DNA of 64,000 bases, taken from the NCBI RefSeq assembly GCF_041146395.1, contig NC_090990.1, forward strand, positions 50,141,501 through 50,205,500, read 5' to 3'. How positions within the stretch are numbered: the first letter of the stretch is position 1; each line of letters begins with the position of its first letter. The position numbers and the translations under genes are program-made. Below, in pieces: positions 60,276 to 64,000 of this stretch. The DNA comes from Eulemur rufifrons. Its lineage: Eukaryota; Chordata; Mammalia; Primates; Lemuridae. Below the pieces are notes generated by a model that saw only the letters and a program-made list of their open reading frames with translations, was not told the origin of the DNA and searched no databases.

Positions 60276-62269
60276 ATATATCAAATTATATATATATGGT
60301 TTGTTATCCTCATGGAAGGGTCTCAGTGGCATTTTCAGGATCATCCTCTTGGCCTTTGCTACAACAGCAGCTGTAACTTTACAATTCAAGAAACAAAGTT
60401 AGGGTTCTGCCAACTTCTAAGTATGTTCATCCTAATTGTACATTTGGAAGCTGGGGAAACCACCACCAGGACCCTCTGTAGATAGACATATTTTGAACCC
60501 TATTTACTAGCTGACTTCCATATACCTCTACTCTTAACAGGAGGCCAATGATGGTGTTTCAGCTCTTTGGTTATCAGCATCAATCTGTGTCCAATAGTTT
60601 GGAAATATCTGGGTAATTCACAGATTAAGCTGTGGTGTTGCAGTCTTTCCTTTTCTTTACTTCATATGCTCTGGGTCAGAGAACTGGCTCAGGCCTAAAA
60701 GCTGACCGTGGGAACATGGCCTTTCACTGTGAGTAGCTGACCTCAAACCTCTGCTCTGCAGTCATTTATCTCCTTTGAAAATGTATTTTCAAAAGAGAAT
60801 GCCCTTACTGGCTGCCTACCTATGCTGCCTTTAGGGACAAAATGTTCCATGAGCCATCTCATAAAACTCTGTGGGTCAGGCCTTGCTGACTCAACCTGAA
60901 CTTGCTGTGGATTATAGTAATTCTGTTCACTTTTTTCCTAATGGGTATGTGCTTCCACCTGGCCTCTGCTGTTCTTGGATCCTATCATCCCCATTGCTAT
61001 TAGGGAACCCAGTACTATGACAGTATCTCCTACCATTATTCCCAGGTATCCCTCTAATCTTATTGCCTTGATGAAGGGAATATCTTCTGGGCCTCCCTAA
61101 GTAATGTGGTCAGTTACAGAGTTTTCTCTTATACAATGGACCCACTCCTTGCATGTGTGCTTCTGTGAGCTTTTTAAGGCCTTCCTCCATGATATTCTGC
61201 TGAATTTTGACGTCTCAATTTTGTTTAGCATAGGCCTTTCCTTTTTTCAAGTTTTCAAGGGCCATTCCAGCAGCTTATTACAGCGATCACTGGGGCCCTT
61301 GCCAGGGCATTAAATCCTGTGTCACTGGAAAGTACCACCCTATGGCAAAACTCTCCCTAATACAGCTTTATATCCTGTCCTCACTTGATCTAGGCCCTCA
61401 GAAACCTCTCTCACTTCCTGATGGTATCATGTTATTCAGGTCCTGATGGTTTTTAGGCATATAATTTCTCTTTTGCCTTAGACAGACCAGTACTTCCTGG
61501 ATCAGATTATACTGATATTTGACTTTAATTGTGAACCAAGAGAGGAGATGAGGAAAACCCTGAGAAGGTCAAGAAATATCATCTAAGACACTCTCATTTG
61601 AGGCCTCTGTATAACTTTAAGCATGTCTGTGTGTCTAGCTCTATCTTCCAATAAAGGAGAACTGGCCACTTCTTCAAGGTTCAGGATAGCCTCCAGATTC
61701 AAGATTCTTAATGGTGTCTACACAGGTATCCCCATCCAAGCATCGGGGTCCCACTCTTTACCTATCAGGGGCCTGAGTTTGTGTAAGAGGCCTGCCTAGG
61801 CTGACCTTCAGCTCTCTCTGAAGCTCTGCTAACAATTAAGTCCTGTCCCTGTTCTTCAGCTATGGCTACCATCCAGCTGCAGGAATGGAAGTTTTCTTTA
61901 AATGCTGCCAAGGAGTTCCTCTTACTCTCACACTGTACTTATTTGTTGATTAATAGACCTGAGCTTGTCATTTTCTTTCTTCAATCCATGGTGCTTAGCA
62001 ACAGCCAACCAGTTCCACAATTCTTATAGCTGCTATCGTCTCAAACCTCTGAAATACCCAGGGTGTTGTAACAGCTACTGCCTTCCCTTCTATTTGTATC
62101 CCATCACAGGTCACCATGGGTGAAAACCAGCAAAATGCACCAGCATCCCAAGAACTACCTATCACCAGTGTTAGGATCCTCATTGTCATGTAGCTGGAAA
62201 AATGATCCAACTCCAGAATTCCCATCTTTAGAGTCTGTTTCCTAGGAGCACTTTTGGTATTAGTAGTCA

Positions 62270-62760
62270 TGGATTGGATTTCTTAAGCAGAACCTGAGCT
62301 AAAGATCCTTGTTTAAGTGATTTATTGGGGTTGTGCCCAATAAAGGGTAGTGAGGAAAACAGAAAACAGGGCAGAGGGGAAATGCCAAGCAAGAATGCGA
62401 TCTCAGAAGAAATGAGCTTCAGCCTGATCTCACAAGACACTCTGGAGTGCAACTTACAGAACAGAACTAGTCCCACATAGAGACAAAGAGGTTGGCCTTA
62501 TGTATCCCATGCCAGGGAGTCACTGGCTGGTGGGGGGAGGGGAGTGTATCCTCCCAGTCAAGGTGCTCCTATTTGCTTCAGGGAAATTCTCTGGGGTAGA
62601 AGTGAGCTCTTTATTGTCATCTCAACACTCACAGCAAAAGGGAGATGGTACAACCAGAAGAGAGGATGTGAGCAAACACCAACTGCATCCACTACAACAA
62701 AGCAGAGCTAATGGGAGCTGTCATGACCAGAAAAGTCTTTGAGTTATTCTGTATCCTAGG
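62270..62760. repeat. Probable old interspersed repeat, family unassigned
   Basis: GGATTTCTTAAGCAGAACCT, GAGCTAAAGATCCTTGTTTA and AGTGATTTATTGGGGTTGTG are similar in style to frequent mammalian repeats, but I cannot name the family. It adjoins the ERV-L relic, so part of its flanking LTR is a possibility. No gene is supported; the 80-codon frame 62500-62742 has no known motif. Confidence 0.35.
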
Positions 62761-62764
62761 TAAG

Positions 62765-63820
62765 AATTAGGCTTGGGTAGGAAGGTTGTTTTTATCTTCT
62801 CTCCTTTTTAGTGGAATCACACTCAATCCTGCTGGCCATAAATCTCAAATGCCTACTTACTCTCTTTAACTAGGGACCCTCATGCAAATAAGATCTCTCT
62901 TTCTGGTCTGCTGTCAACTCTTCAAGTCCCCAGATTGAGAATGTTATTCCCCACTGTGACCCTTTTTTAGCCTCTCTCCTTATCATCTTTGCTCTAAATC
63001 TATAACGGTTGGAGTAAGAGATTATGAGAACATCCCCTTTCAGATGCGTTATCCCATTTGGAATAGCATGGTATATCGTGAAAAATATTTTTTGCTATGT
63101 GCAAGTGAAAATGTCTCTATACTAATACAAGCTATTAATGAAAAGGGACAGAAAGAAAGGAAAGAGAGACGGGGTGATCCAAAAGTAATGTACAAGTGAT
63201 TGAGAGTGAGATTTTGGTTTCCTATTTTTTCAGTTTGAGTTTGGAATTTTGTGTTGCGTTTTTTTTTTTGTTTTTTTTTTCCCAGTAAAATAAGTATAAC
63301 CTTATCTCAGGGCTTCTGTGCTCTTGAAGGGTCTGGAGATGAGTCATCTCCCCAGTCGACTTAAGGCATTTCACAGTGAGAACCACCCTGTTCTTTTCCC
63401 CCTACGACTCTGAGCACACTGCTGAATCAATAGTCTCTGCTCCATAAGCACTTGAGGAATGGTGATGCAGGCCAAAGCATTTTGAAAACTGTAGAAATCC
63501 ATGTAGAAATGAAGTACTATGGTTGCTTTAAAGGAACCTCTCCAAAGTTTGTACTAACATTGTCTTTCACCTTTTATCCCATTTCCCCCATCCATAAATC
63601 CTGAAATTCCTCCTCTGACTTGCTGAAGATTGCCCTTTAAAATTCCATCCAAAGTTCTAGACTCAATTTGGATCTCACCGTGAGGAAACAAATACTGATA
63701 CTCTAAGGTTTGGCAACAGAGGGTGAATCTCCCTTTAGGAAAAACAATGGCAGAAACTTGCAGGCTTCACACCTGTCCACTGAGATTCTCCTTCCTATAA
63801 AGGGCCTCCTTTCCTTAAGA
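62765..63820. other. Unassigned intronic DNA
   Basis: No exon or repeat recognised apart from a T-rich run at about 63260-63282. Confidence 0.5.
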
Positions 63821-63824
63821 CAGG

Positions 63825-64000
63825 GTCCTCTAAGTTTGGTCCCTGGGCCAGAGTATTAGCATCACTAGAGAGCTTGTTAAAAATGAAGATTATTGGCTCC
63901 ATTCCAGACCTATTAAATTTTGAACCTTGAGTGTAGGACCTTGTAATCTGTGTTTTATGAAGCCTTCCAGGTGATTTCTGAGGCCTGCTTAAGTTTGAGA
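63825..64000. repeat. MER5A-like hAT relic, running to the window edge
   Basis: GGTCCCTGGGCCAGAGTATT, AGCATCACTAGAGAGCTTGT, TAAAAATGAAGATTATTGGC and TTCCAGGTGATTTCTGAGGC match the MER5A order, and the final TTAAGTTTGAGA is its usual right end. Confidence 0.85.

Larger units (their letters stand above)
57290..62265 (-). mobile_element. ERV-L-like endogenous retrovirus, internal region, decayed
   Basis: A minus-strand class III ERV relic. In sense order (high to low coordinates) it has probable gag-region sequence (about 62265-60300), a reverse transcriptase remnant (59821-59543) and an integrase-region remnant (about 57900-57470). Stops and frameshifts are frequent. An MLT1 LTR at 59835-60275 interrupts it. 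I could not identify intact flanking LTRs. The long plus-strand frame 57329-57922 is the shadow of the integrase region. Confidence 0.75.

Overview
The window is intronic sequence from a primate nuclear genome, very probably a lemur (strepsirrhine). The main evidence is two near-identical Alu elements with a long right-arm insertion (TAATTTTTTCTATATATAT... followed by TTTCTTTCTATTTTTAGTAG), a form I know from lemuriform Alus. LINE-1 3' ends, MIR/L2 relics, MaLR LTRs, an ERV-L relic and hAT/Tigger/mariner fossils also fit. AT richness and scattered stops exclude a microbial genome. I see no tRNA, rRNA, CRISPR array or operon.

One gene is recognised: PDE4B (cAMP-specific 3',5'-phosphodiesterase 4B), plus strand. 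Two adjacent exons of the long isoform PDE4B1 are present. Exon 36590-36702 carries 71 nt of 5' UTR and the first 14 codons (MKKSRSVMTVTADD). Exon 43387-43625 carries the next 79 codons plus two bases of a split codon. Together they encode the roughly 94-residue isoform-specific N-terminus that precedes the shared UCR1/UCR2/catalytic exons, which lie downstream of the window. Everything before 36590 is the upstream intron (or region), 36703-43386 is one intron, and everything after 43625 is the next intron.

Layout: 1-6355 has MIR/L2-like relics, an Alu relic, an antisense L1 with ORF1 and ORF2 remnants, and an MLT1 LTR. 7570-9387 has an LTR-like element, a young Alu and a young 5'-truncated L1, the last two with clear target-site duplications. 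11797-12308 is a compound Alu. 13960-16235 holds old L1 pieces including a striking 47-49 bp inverted repeat. 19249-26435 has two antisense L1s, the second reaching the L1 5' end and carrying a tandemly repeated 5' UTR. 26440-36589 is mostly quiet. 36590-43625 holds the PDE4B exons. 46845-49740 is a nested complex (L1 5' UTR piece; old L1 split by a mariner; mariner split by a younger L1). 49740-54731 has more old L1, an L2-like relic and a Tigger-like transposon with an Alu in it. 55002-55541 is an unexplained minus-strand ORF. 57290-62265 is a decayed ERV-L provirus on the minus strand interrupted by an MLT1 LTR.

Nothing here looks like a new multi-gene system. The items most worth a second look are the inverted repeat at 14616-14732, the nested transposon complex, the 55-bp alternating purine-pyrimidine tract at 47597-47651, the L1 5' UTR repeats, the minus-strand ORF at 55002-55541 and the near-identical lemur Alus. 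Repeat family names come from memory of consensus sequences, not from a search.
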